In this document: positions 17,099 through 23,195 of the stretch, in pieces | Numbering within the stretch: position 1 is the stretch's first letter | Layout of the letters: each line of letters begins with the position of its first letter | Assembly: GCA_034669525.1 (NCBI GenBank) | Contig: JAXDNH010000012.1 | Coordinates: forward strand, 1-23,195 | Length of the DNA: 23,195 nucleotides | Origin: JAFASC01 sp034669525 | GTDB lineage: Bacteria; Pseudomonadota; Alphaproteobacteria; Rhizobiales; Beijerinckiaceae | Direction of reading: 5' to 3' | Made by a program: the position numbers and the translations under genes | The notes under the pieces: model-generated | Told to the model about the DNA's origin: nothing | The model's input: only the letters and a program-made list of their open reading frames with translations | Database searches by the model: none

Positions 17099-17359
17099 AT
17101 GAGCCTCGAAAAGAAGCGCCCTGCCGGTCTTGCTCGGCGGCTCGCCGAGAAAAGCCGTTCTGCAACGACGGAGCGTACCTCTTCGGGCTTGTGGCGGCGC
17201 GAGACGTTCACGCTGCCGCGCCTTGAAGCCCGCGCCAAAGCGCGCGAATGGTTCGATCTCTACCCGAAGGCCGCCTACATGACGGAGATTGAATTCTGGC
17301 GGGAACTCTCCGACGGTCAGATCGAATTCACGATCCGTCGCCTGCCGAGCGCCGACTAA
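17099..17359 (+). CDS. Hypothetical small protein
   Basis: An 86-aa protein with a basic N-terminal third (MSLEKKRPAGLARR) and an acidic/aromatic C-terminal part (WFDLYPKAAYMTEIEFWRELSDG). There is no signal peptide or helix. GAGG at 17090-17093 is 5 bases before the ATG, supporting this start over the in-frame GTG at 17093. A TATATT (17067-17072) lies upstream but no matching -35 is seen, so it may be read from the cca operon. Its last 32 bases overlap the convergent pteridine-reductase-like gene on the other strand. I do not recognise a named family. Confidence 0.72.
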   Translation: MSLEKKRPAGLARRLAEKSRSATTERTSSGLWRRETFTLPRLEARAKAREWFDLYPKAAYMTEIEFWRELSDGQIEFTIRRLPSAD

Positions 17360-18122
17360 GCGCGAGGACGTCCGGCGTTTCCCACGCAATGTGCTGACCG
17401 CCATCTACGGCGATGAGCTGCCCCGTGACGCTTTGCGCGTTGGCGAGATAGATCACGGCATCGCATACATCCTCGACGGAGGCAGCGCGCTTCAGCGGCA
17501 ACGCGGCGGCTTCTTCGCGAAACGCTTGCGGGCCGTCATGCACATTAGGAAGCACAGGCCCGGGTGCGACCGCATTGACACGGATTTTTGGAGCGAAAGC
17601 CTGCGCCATCGTAATCGTCGCGCTCCAAAGCGCCGACTTCGATAGCGAGTAGCTGAAATACAGCGGGTTGGGCCGCAAAACGCGCTGATCGATGACGTTG
17701 ACGATCGAACCATTCCGGTCTTCCGGCAGACGCTGCCGCATTTCCTGCGCGAGCAGGAGCGGCGCACGCAGATTCACCGCGATGTGCGGACTAAACAATT
17801 CGGGCGTAAAATCTTCGGCGCGGTCCGGCTCGAACAACGACGCGTTGTTGACGAGCAATGTGACGGCCCCAAACACTCGCTCTGCTTCCGAAAATAGGAC
17901 GCTCGCCGCGTCCGCTTCGGTGAGATCACGAGGGATGACAAGCGCATTTCCGCCGTGCTCGCGAATGCGATCGGCTTCAGCTTCTCCCTCCTTCTGACTG
18001 GAAGGACTCGTGTGGAGCACCACTGCGCAGTGCTCCGCCGCGAGCCGCTGCGCGATCGCGGCGCCAATCCGTCGCGCGGCGCCTGTGACAATCGTGACCT
18101 GGGGAGCGTCTTTCGCGTTCAT
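17328..18122 (-). CDS. Pteridine-reductase-type SDR (FolM/PTR1-like)
   Basis: A 264-aa short-chain dehydrogenase with the TGxxxRxG cofactor motif TGAARRIG (13-20) and NNAS (92-95). Its catalytic pattern has Asp145 where most SDRs have Ser, followed at +13 by Tyr158 and at +17 by Lys162 (FSYSLSK). That Asp-Tyr-Lys spacing is the one of pteridine reductase PTR1 and FolM, so it probably reduces a dihydropterin or dihydrofolate with NADPH. It ends VDGGQHIAW plus a short tail. It starts 8 bases after the GST stop and is likely the last gene of the run from 20932. The tail overlaps the convergent 86-aa gene by 32 bases. Confidence 0.85.
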   Translation of the reverse strand: MNAKDAPQVTIVTGAARRIGAAIAQRLAAEHCAVVLHTSPSSQKEGEAEADRIREHGGNALVIPRDLTEADAASVLFSEAERVFGAVTLLVNNASLFEPDRAEDFTPELFSPHIAVNLRAPLLLAQEMRQRLPEDRNGSIVNVIDQRVLRPNPLYFSYSLSKSALWSATITMAQAFAPKIRVNAVAPGPVLPNVHDGPQAFREEAAALPLKRAASVEDVCDAVIYLANAQSVTGQLIAVDGGQHIAWETPDVLALSRRSAGDGS

Positions 18123-18130
18123 GCATTAGT

Positions 18131-18733
18131 TCAGGCGACAAAGCGGGTTTGTTCGAATGCCGGCACTACTGCCGCAAACGCGTCGAGCCAGCCGACAAGA
18201 CGCGGGTAAATGCCCCGCCATGTGCCGCCAAATCGCAGATCCTGATAACCGAGCGCGCAGGCGAGCGTGATCGTGCCGACGTCGACAGACGTGCCCGGCG
18301 GGAAGGCCTCCAGCGAAGTGAACGCACGTTCGACTTTGCCGGCCTGATAGGCGAGCCAGGTCTCGACCACTTTATCTTCCGAGCGATAACGGCGCTCGTA
18401 GACGCGCAGTATCGAGGCATCGAGAATGCCGTCCGCGAGCGCCTGCAATGTCAGCGCGGTGAAGCGCGAATCCGGATCAACCGGAATGATCTGATCGCCA
18501 CCGGCGAGATGATCGAGATATTCGAGGATGACAGGGCTGTCGTAGAGCGCTTGGCCGCCTTCGGTAATCAGCGTCGGAATTTTGCCGAGCGGATTTTGTT
18601 TGCGGATCGTATCGGCCTCGCTCGCCGTATCGGTTGCGACGATCTCGACCCGATCGGCGAGCCCAAGATGATGCAAGGCGATCCCCACTTTGCGTCCGAA
18701 CGGCGAGGGCGGCGACGAGCGCAGGATCATCAT
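18131..18733 (-). CDS. Glutathione S-transferase family protein
   Basis: A 200-aa protein with a thioredoxin-like N-terminal domain: MILRSSPPSPFGRKVGIALHH, then NPLGKIPTL with the cis-Pro, then YDSPVILEYLDHL, the Glu-Ser-type glutathione motif (here Asp-Ser). An all-helical C-terminal domain contains GTSVDVGTITLACALGYQDLRF. It conjugates or reduces with glutathione; the substrate is unknown. The start is set at 18733 because AAAGGGA lies about 6 bases upstream and the fold begins there. The open frame continues 29 codons further back without homology and overlaps rlmJ. Confidence 0.88.
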   Translation of the reverse strand: MMILRSSPPSPFGRKVGIALHHLGLADRVEIVATDTASEADTIRKQNPLGKIPTLITEGGQALYDSPVILEYLDHLAGGDQIIPVDPDSRFTALTLQALADGILDASILRVYERRYRSEDKVVETWLAYQAGKVERAFTSLEAFPPGTSVDVGTITLACALGYQDLRFGGTWRGIYPRLVGWLDAFAAVVPAFEQTRFVA

Positions 18734-18806
18734 GGGCGTTCCCTTTATGGATCGTGATGCGGCGGCCTCGATGTGCCTCACCTGCCGCAAGCTGGCAAGC
18801 ACTCCG

Positions 18807-19658
18807 CTATTCGCCCGCAAGCCATTCGCGGATCACTTGCGCCCGCGGGGTCCGGGCGAGCTTGCCCGCGAGCACGGGAAGCAGGGTCGCGGCGTCCTCA
18901 TCGAGCAGGTAAGGCGGATTGATCAGGATCAGGCCGGTGCGCGCGAGCTTGCCGCCGGGTAGGGCATCGTCGACTGCAAGCTCCAGACGGAGCACCCGCC
19001 GTACGCCGCTTTGCGCAATCTGCTTTACGAAGCCTACGATCGTGCGGGCGTCCTTCACCGGATACCAGAGCGCGTAAGTTCCACTCGGCCATTTTGCATG
19101 TGCCGATTGCAATGCGCTCCATGCAAGATCGAGTTCATTGGTGCGCTCGAACGGTGGGTCGATCAATACCACACCGCGGCGCTCCTTCCGAGGGACGGCG
19201 GCATTCAGACCCAAATAGCCATCGAGATGCAGGCACGCGATGCGGTCATCGCGGCGAAAATTACCGCGCAACGAACCAAAAGCGTCCGGATGCAATTCAA
19301 AAAATGTGGCGCGATCCTGCGGCCGCATCAGCGCCTGGATGATGCGCGGAGAACCGGGATAACGTGCCGGCGCGCCTTCGTCGTTGAGCGGAGCGACGAG
19401 ATCAAGATAAGGCTTCAGAAGTTTGCGCGCGCTCGCATCGATATCGCTGAGATCGGCAAACCGGCCGATCCCGTCGCGCCATTCGCCGCCACGGGTCGCT
19501 TCTTCCGCGTGCAGATCGTATTCGCCCTGCCCGGCATGCGTGTCGATTACGCGAAACGGCGCATCCTTGCGCGCGAGATAAAGAAGGATGCGCGTGAGGA
19601 AAACATGCTTGAACACATCGGCGAAATTGCCGGCGTGAAAGCCATGCCGGTAATTCAC
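18807..19658 (-). CDS. rlmJ: 23S rRNA (adenine(2030)-N6)-methyltransferase RlmJ
   Basis: A 283-aa SAM-dependent enzyme that methylates A2030 of 23S rRNA. It opens with the family hallmark NYRHGFHAGNFADVFKH (2-18). The SAM motif is VIDTHAGQGEYDL (37-49) and the catalytic motif is DPPF (167-170). Length matches. It starts at GTG 19658, 9 bases after the RNase T2 stop, and no strong Shine-Dalgarno is visible, so coupling is likely. Confidence 0.94.
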   Translation of the reverse strand: MNYRHGFHAGNFADVFKHVFLTRILLYLARKDAPFRVIDTHAGQGEYDLHAEEATRGGEWRDGIGRFADLSDIDASARKLLKPYLDLVAPLNDEGAPARYPGSPRIIQALMRPQDRATFFELHPDAFGSLRGNFRRDDRIACLHLDGYLGLNAAVPRKERRGVVLIDPPFERTNELDLAWSALQSAHAKWPSGTYALWYPVKDARTIVGFVKQIAQSGVRRVLRLELAVDDALPGGKLARTGLILINPPYLLDEDAATLLPVLAGKLARTPRAQVIREWLAGE

Positions 19659-19667
19659 CCGTGCGGA

Positions 19668-20432
19668 TCAGAGCGGCGCGGGAACGCGCAGCTCGCGCGT
19701 GCGGCATGATCCCCGCGACACTTCCGGGCAAGTATGGAACTCGCGCAAATCCTTGGAAAAGCAGATGCGTACTTCTTCGAGCACGCCGGAGTGGCAGGCG
19801 ATCCCCATCATATCTGGCCGAAGTTTCGGATTGGCGGCGATGAAGGCGCGCTCGATATCGATCGGCGTCCACGTCTGGCGATCCGACGCGGCGCGGAACG
19901 GAGGCGGAATCTCGATCGCATCGCGCGCGCGGCGCACATCGGCGAAATAGTCAGTCGGGCTCTTGCCGGAACAGGTGCCATGCTTGCGCCATTCATAGCG
20001 CGCGAGATTGACATCGGGATAAACGCCCTTCGCACCCTCAAGTGCGATGCGCGAGGGCGAACGGCCCGCCGGCCCGCAATCCGAGGGGAAACCTGTCTCG
20101 TATTGCGGCCAGAGGCCGTGCACGACGAAGCCCAATCCCGATCCGGCATTGCATTGCGGGCGATGTTTCTGTGCCCCGCCGGTATCGCAGAAGCCCGGGG
20201 ACCACGAGAGCGAGAGGACATAGAAATCGAAAACGCCGGGAACGCTGGCACCGCGCGGGCGCGGGCGATCCGCAGAGGGCGCCGCGGGCTGCGTGGCTGG
20301 CGCCGGCATCGGCTTTTTGTCGGCGCAATTGTCGAGAATGCAGCCGCTGTCGCCGGGCTTTGCGCCTTGCGCGAACACGCCCGTCGCAAGTGACAGGCCA
20401 GCGACAAGCAACACGAACGCACGTAGACGCAT
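19668..20432 (-). CDS. Secreted ribonuclease T2 family protein
   Basis: A 254-aa protein with a Sec signal peptide (MRLRAFVLLVAGLSLATGVFA, cleavage near 21/22) and a Pro/Ala-rich linker (about 40-62) before the catalytic domain. The two active-site blocks are CAS-1 GFVVHGLWPQY (His105) and CAS-2 YEWRKHGTC (Glu147, Lys150, His151), the complete set for RNase T2. Multiple Cys residues suit disulfides in the periplasm. It degrades RNA through 2',3'-cyclic phosphates. It lies 20 bases downstream of another exported protein gene and 9 bases upstream of rlmJ. Confidence 0.93.
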   Translation of the reverse strand: MRLRAFVLLVAGLSLATGVFAQGAKPGDSGCILDNCADKKPMPAPATQPAAPSADRPRPRGASVPGVFDFYVLSLSWSPGFCDTGGAQKHRPQCNAGSGLGFVVHGLWPQYETGFPSDCGPAGRSPSRIALEGAKGVYPDVNLARYEWRKHGTCSGKSPTDYFADVRRARDAIEIPPPFRAASDRQTWTPIDIERAFIAANPKLRPDMMGIACHSGVLEEVRICFSKDLREFHTCPEVSRGSCRTRELRVPAPL

Positions 20433-20452
20433 CGCTACTCACCCGATGAAAC

Positions 20453-20932
20453 TTAAGGCCGCACCATCTTGCAGTTCGGTGCGTAGGCGTTCTCGCGATC
20501 GAGCCCGCCGACGCAAAGCTGGACGCCGAACCCGTAGCTCGAAAAACCGAGTTCCTCGCCGATATTGTAGGTCACCGGGCGCATGCGCCCGTCATTGAAG
20601 ATTCCCTTTGCCTGACAATAGCGGCGCGGAATGAGGTCAAGGCCGTCACCACGATAGCTGATCTCTCGGATGAAATCGTAGCTCAGGATTTTCAGGCCCG
20701 ACTTCCAGTATTCGTCTTCGACGCCGGCAAATTGCGAACTCACGCGTTCGAGCACGCCCGGATCGGCGCAACCCGGCAGCGCGCCGGAATAGGGAAAGTA
20801 GCGCCGCTCCGCCGGCACGAGCGGACGCGCGAGGAGCGGGCTTGCAAGGATGCCTGCCAGCAGGAAGGCGGCGAGGCCGCCGGCGAGCGCCGGCAGCACG
20901 CCTCCCAAGCTGATGTTTCGTGTTTGTTCCAT
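20453..20932 (-). CDS. Conserved exported protein of unknown function
   Basis: A 159-aa protein. A hydrophobic segment (about 12-31) serves as signal or anchor. The exported part has four cysteines (55, 106, 140, 154), enough for two disulfides. Conserved-looking blocks are CADPGVLERVSSQF, EYWKSGLKI, DLIPRRYCQAKG and GVQLCVGGLDRENAYAPNCKM. I recall similar secreted Rhizobiales proteins without assigned function. The start is taken at ATG 20932; an in-frame ATG at 21013 would add 27 residues with no clear signal. It is the probable first gene of the run through rnaseT2, rlmJ, gst and the pteridine reductase. A minus-strand TTGACC (20963-20968) is a candidate -35. Confidence 0.78.
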   Translation of the reverse strand: MEQTRNISLGGVLPALAGGLAAFLLAGILASPLLARPLVPAERRYFPYSGALPGCADPGVLERVSSQFAGVEDEYWKSGLKILSYDFIREISYRGDGLDLIPRRYCQAKGIFNDGRMRPVTYNIGEELGFSSYGFGVQLCVGGLDRENAYAPNCKMVRP

Positions 20933-21023
20933 TTTCGCACGATGCGACGGCTCGGTGCCGCAGGTCAAGAGTGCCGGCGCGGTGCCTGCCGCCTTTGCAC
21001 TCGCATGTGGCATTTTCGCCCGC

Positions 21024-21770
21024 CTAGACGCAGCGCCCGCCATCCACCTCGACGACGTTGCCGGTGAGGAAAGCAGCATCGTCCGAGGCGAGAAACAGCG
21101 CCGTGTTGGCGACGTCCCGGGGCGTCGAGAAGCGGCCGAGCGGGATTGGCGCGACAAAGGCGGCACGGCGCTCCGGCGTATCCTGCCCCATGAACATCTC
21201 GAGAAGCGGCGTCTCGCCGGCAACCGGCGCGATCACGCACACGCGAATCCTGTCGGGCGCGAGTTCGACCGCCATCGTGCGCGAGATCGCGTGCACGGCC
21301 CCTTTGGTGCCGTTGTACCAGGCAAGCCCCGGGCGCGGCCTGAGGGCTGCCGTCGAGCCGATATTGATAAAGACGCCGCTGCCCTCCTTGCGCATGACCG
21401 GCACTGCGGCCTGGGCGGAGAAGTAGATCGATTTCACGTTGACGGCGAAAACGCGATCGAACTCCTGTTCGGAGACTTCGAGCAGCGGCTGGTTACGATG
21501 TGATGTACCAGCATTGTTTACGACGATGTCGAGCCGATTGGATGTTGCGACACAGGTTTCGACCGCCTTCTTCCAGTCATCCGGCTTCGTCACGTCGGCC
21601 ACCAGCGCGATCGCATCTTTGCCGAGCTGCCTTGCAAGTTTGTCGACACCCTCGCCGTCGACATCGGTAAGCACAAGCCGCGCGCCTTCGCGCGCAAACA
21701 CCTCCGCGATTCCAGCGCCAAAGCCGCGTGCCGCACCGGTGATGAGCGCGACCTTTCCCTGCAGACGCAT
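21024..21770 (-). CDS. SDR family oxidoreductase (glucose 1-dehydrogenase / FabG-like)
   Basis: A 248-aa classical SDR. The cofactor site is TGAARGFG (11-18) and an acidic TDVDGE after strand 2 favours NAD(H). NNAG lies at 85-88, Asn111 in VNVKS, Ser139 in INIGST and Tyr152/Lys156 in WYNGTKG. It ends VVEVDGGRCV. Substrate is unknown. The ATG at 21770 is firmly supported by AAGGAGAGG ending 4 bases upstream; the longer open frame to 21854 would overlap the divergent methyltransferase. It is separated from the exported-protein gene downstream by 91 bases. Confidence 0.92.
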   Translation of the reverse strand: MRLQGKVALITGAARGFGAGIAEVFAREGARLVLTDVDGEGVDKLARQLGKDAIALVADVTKPDDWKKAVETCVATSNRLDIVVNNAGTSHRNQPLLEVSEQEFDRVFAVNVKSIYFSAQAAVPVMRKEGSGVFINIGSTAALRPRPGLAWYNGTKGAVHAISRTMAVELAPDRIRVCVIAPVAGETPLLEMFMGQDTPERRAAFVAPIPLGRFSTPRDVANTALFLASDDAAFLTGNVVEVDGGRCV

Positions 21771-21784
21771 GCACCTCTCCTTTG

Positions 21785-21814
21785 TTGACGCGAGCGTAGG
21801 CAGACGCGGATGAT
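21785..21814 (+). promoter_or_regulatory. Candidate promoter giving a near-leaderless transcript of the METTL20-like gene
   Basis: TTGACG (21785-21790) is followed after 18 bases by GATGAT (21809-21814). Transcription would begin around 21820, only a few bases before the ATG at 21826, and no Shine-Dalgarno precedes that ATG. The -35 matches five of six consensus positions and the -10 four. Confidence 0.35.
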
Positions 21815-21825
21815 CGCGCAACCGC

Positions 21826-22485
21826 ATGGCCGATCCCGACAAAGCCGCGTTCATCCGCGCTCATACAAGACTGCTCGCCGTGCCGCATGCGCCGGAGATC
21901 CGGCTCTACCTCGCCGAGGAGGCCACCCAGCTTTGGCAGAAAACCGAGGATGAACTCGGCGAAATGGGATTGCCGCCACCCTTCTGGGCGTTCGCCTGGG
22001 CCGGCGGACAGGCGCTCGCACGCTATATTCTCGATCGTCCCGAGATCGCGCGCGGCAAGCGCGTGCTCGATTTTGCTTCGGGATCCGGACTTGTTGCGAT
22101 TGCTGCGGCGCTCGCCGGAGCCGCGCCGGTGGAAGCCAGCGAGATTGATGAATTTGCGCTCGCCGCGATCGAACTCAACGCCGAGGCGAACGGCGTCGCC
22201 GTTAGCTGGCGCGCTGGCGACATCGTCGGAAAAGATGATGGCTGGAGCCTTGTGCTCGCCGGCGATGTTTCCTACGAGCGCGACATGGCCGAGCGCGTCA
22301 CCGGCTGGCTTGCCAGTCTCGCAGCGCGCGGCGCCCGCGTGCTGATCGGCGATCCCGGCCGGACCTATCTCGCGCGCGAGCGGCTCGAAGCCGTCGCCGA
22401 GTACCGCATTCCGGTGACCCGCGCGCTTGAGGATGTGGAGATAAAGCGCACGCAGGTCTGGGCTTTTCGCTCGGCCGCGAAATAA
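21826..22485 (+). CDS. METTL20-like protein-lysine methyltransferase (ETF-beta methyltransferase family)
   Basis: A 219-aa class I methyltransferase. The N-terminal block FIRAHTRLLAVPHAPEIRLYLA and PPFWAFAWAGGQALARYILD (51-70) are the marks of the METTL20/ETFB-KMT group (COG3897). Motif I is VLDFASGSGL (80-89), the acidic residue after beta-2 is in ASEIDE, and the post-II motif is LAGDVSYE (144-151), the D-x-x-Y-type catalytic loop of lysine methyltransferases. A homologue in Agrobacterium is reported to methylate electron-transfer flavoprotein beta and L7/L12, so that is the inferred activity here. It is divergent from an SDR (55-base gap) and followed 20 bases later by a small gene. Confidence 0.85.
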   Translation: MADPDKAAFIRAHTRLLAVPHAPEIRLYLAEEATQLWQKTEDELGEMGLPPPFWAFAWAGGQALARYILDRPEIARGKRVLDFASGSGLVAIAAALAGAAPVEASEIDEFALAAIELNAEANGVAVSWRAGDIVGKDDGWSLVLAGDVSYERDMAERVTGWLASLAARGARVLIGDPGRTYLARERLEAVAEYRIPVTRALEDVEIKRTQVWAFRSAAK

Positions 22486-22505
22486 TCTGGTCGCGAGAGG
22501 CGGGT

Positions 22506-22742
22506 ATGCAGGCGAGCGAGATCAAAGCAGGCCATTGTTACGCGACGGCGGAAAACCAGCAGCGCAAGGTCGTGCGCGTCGAACGCGATAAGGTTTGGTT
22601 CGAGACTTTTCGCGCCGACCGGCCAGGCGTCTGGTTGCCCGCACATGCGGAGGACGCGCCGCGCTCACTCACGGAATTCGCCGCCGAAATCGTGCACGAA
22701 ATCCCCTGCGTCGATCACGCGCGCGTGGGCACCGGCGGCTGA
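22506..22742 (+). CDS. Hypothetical small protein
   Basis: A 78-aa protein starting MQASEIKAGHCYAT, with a strand-rich core (RKVVRVERDKVWFETF) that could form a small SH3/Tudor-like barrel. There is no signal peptide or helix. GAGAGGCGGGT lies just before the ATG, giving a good ribosome site. It lies 20 bases after the METTL20-like gene and is probably co-transcribed. No family recognised. Confidence 0.7.
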   Translation: MQASEIKAGHCYATAENQQRKVVRVERDKVWFETFRADRPGVWLPAHAEDAPRSLTEFAAEIVHEIPCVDHARVGTGG

Positions 22743-22807
22743 TTCGCCAGGCCGTAGCCTGTGTGAAACCCGCCACGCGCTTTGGATAAGCGATTCGCGC
22801 CCGCACT

Positions 22808-22825
22808 TCTGGCACAATCCTCGCT
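22808..22825 (+). promoter_or_regulatory. Candidate sigma-54 (-24/-12) promoter
   Basis: CTTCTGGCACAATCCTCGCT contains TGGCAC with GG at 22811-22812 and GC at 22823-22824. The GG and GC are exactly 10 bases apart, as the sigma-54 consensus TGGCAC-N5-TTGCW requires; the -12 element is TCGCT rather than TTGCT. It would give a leader of about 40 bases to the ATG at 22876. Pattern match only. Confidence 0.3.
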
Positions 22826-22875
22826 TCAGCTCTGACCAAGTCGCGTAGTCCTGATTCTCATGCGGGAGATGCGCA

Positions 22876-23175
22876 ATGACCTTGCGAGCACTCGCGTTTG
22901 CTCTGGCGTACCTCGTCCTGCCGGCGGCCGCCCACGATTTCTGGCTCGATCATTCGAGAGTGGATCCGCGCACCAAGCTCTATTGCTGCGGCGAGAATGA
23001 CTGCCACTTGCTGCCGGTCAGCCAGGCGCATGCCACGAAGGGCGGCTATCTCTTAGACGATACGAGCGAGACAATCGGCTGGGATCGCGTGCAACCCTCG
23101 CCCGACGGCGGCATCTGGGCCTGCCGGTGGGGCGGCGAGACGAAGTGTTTCTTCGCGCCGATTCCGGGGGCGTAA
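22876..23175 (+). CDS. Small secreted cysteine-containing protein, unknown function
   Basis: A 99-aa protein with a Sec signal peptide (MTLRALAFALAYLVLPAAA) and predicted cleavage at AAA/HD, leaving His20 as the first residue of the mature chain. The mature part holds five cysteines (37, 38, 43, 83, 91), including CCGENDC. A short periplasmic family with HDWY-like N-termini and CCxxxDC is common in Alphaproteobacteria, without known function. GGGAGA with 7-base spacing supports the ATG at 22876. It has its own 133-base upstream region with a sigma-54-like element. Confidence 0.8.
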   Translation: MTLRALAFALAYLVLPAAAHDFWLDHSRVDPRTKLYCCGENDCHLLPVSQAHATKGGYLLDDTSETIGWDRVQPSPDGGIWACRWGGETKCFFAPIPGA

Positions 23176-23195
23176 GCGGCCAGAGTGTCATTCCC

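Noticed and set aside
18734..18806. Inverted repeat around CTTGCCAGCTTGCGGCAGG between rlmJ and the GST gene
   Set aside because: The stem is only four to five pairs with no following T-run, too weak for a terminator.

Overview
The window is a GC-rich (roughly 60% or more), gene-dense chromosomal segment with no mobile elements, RNA genes or CRISPR. Gene content points to an alphaproteobacterium, most likely Hyphomicrobiales (Rhizobiales). The indicators are the DUF1285 / CoA-pyrophosphatase / DUF6111 / CCA-transferase operon, the divergent MoxR-DUF58-DUF4159 operon, a METTL20-type lysine methyltransferase and several small proteins I associate with that order. The genus cannot be named from sequence alone.

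Layout. (1) 1-891 (+): the tail of an unidentified gene, then pgeF. They meet carA and a small SAM methyltransferase (892-2770, -) tail to tail. (2) 2892-3125 (+): a 77-aa putative zinc-ribbon protein. (3) 3149-5021 (-): an acyl-CoA synthetase followed by a translationally coupled 76-aa protein, divergent from an SDR oxidoreductase and an MFS transporter (5174-7168, +). (4) 7165-14020 (-): a tightly packed four-gene operon in the order MoxR AAA+ ATPase, DUF58 protein, BatA/DUF4159 membrane protein, then VWA plus GATase-like membrane protein. (5) 14228-17053 (+): DUF1285, Nudix CoA pyrophosphatase, DUF6111 and CCA-adding enzyme, all with overlapping stop/start codons, then an 86-aa unknown gene. 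(6) 17328-20932 (-): a secreted unknown protein, RNase T2, RlmJ, a GST and a pteridine-reductase-type SDR, apparently one operon or run. (7) 21024-21770 (-): a classical SDR, divergent from a METTL20-like lysine methyltransferase and a 78-aa unknown (21826-22742, +). (8) 22876-23175 (+): a small secreted cysteine-rich protein.

How the genes relate. Most are housekeeping or metabolic: pyrimidine/arginine precursor synthesis (carA), peptidoglycan or purine-nucleoside quality control (pgeF), tRNA 3'-end maturation (cca), rRNA modification (rlmJ), CoA turnover (nudix), fatty-acid activation with a paired reductase, and pterin reduction. The least understood unit is the MoxR/DUF58/DUF4159/VWA operon. 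It looks like a cytoplasmic AAA+ ATPase plus a VWA-like partner coupled to two large membrane proteins with predicted periplasmic VWA/GATase-like domains. Its three non-ATPase members contain no cysteine in 1,945 residues.

No gap between genes exceeds 300 bases. The largest is the 207-base region 14021-14227, which holds three tandem 15-bp repeats. Convergent genes abut or overlap, and no intrinsic terminator is visible at those junctions.
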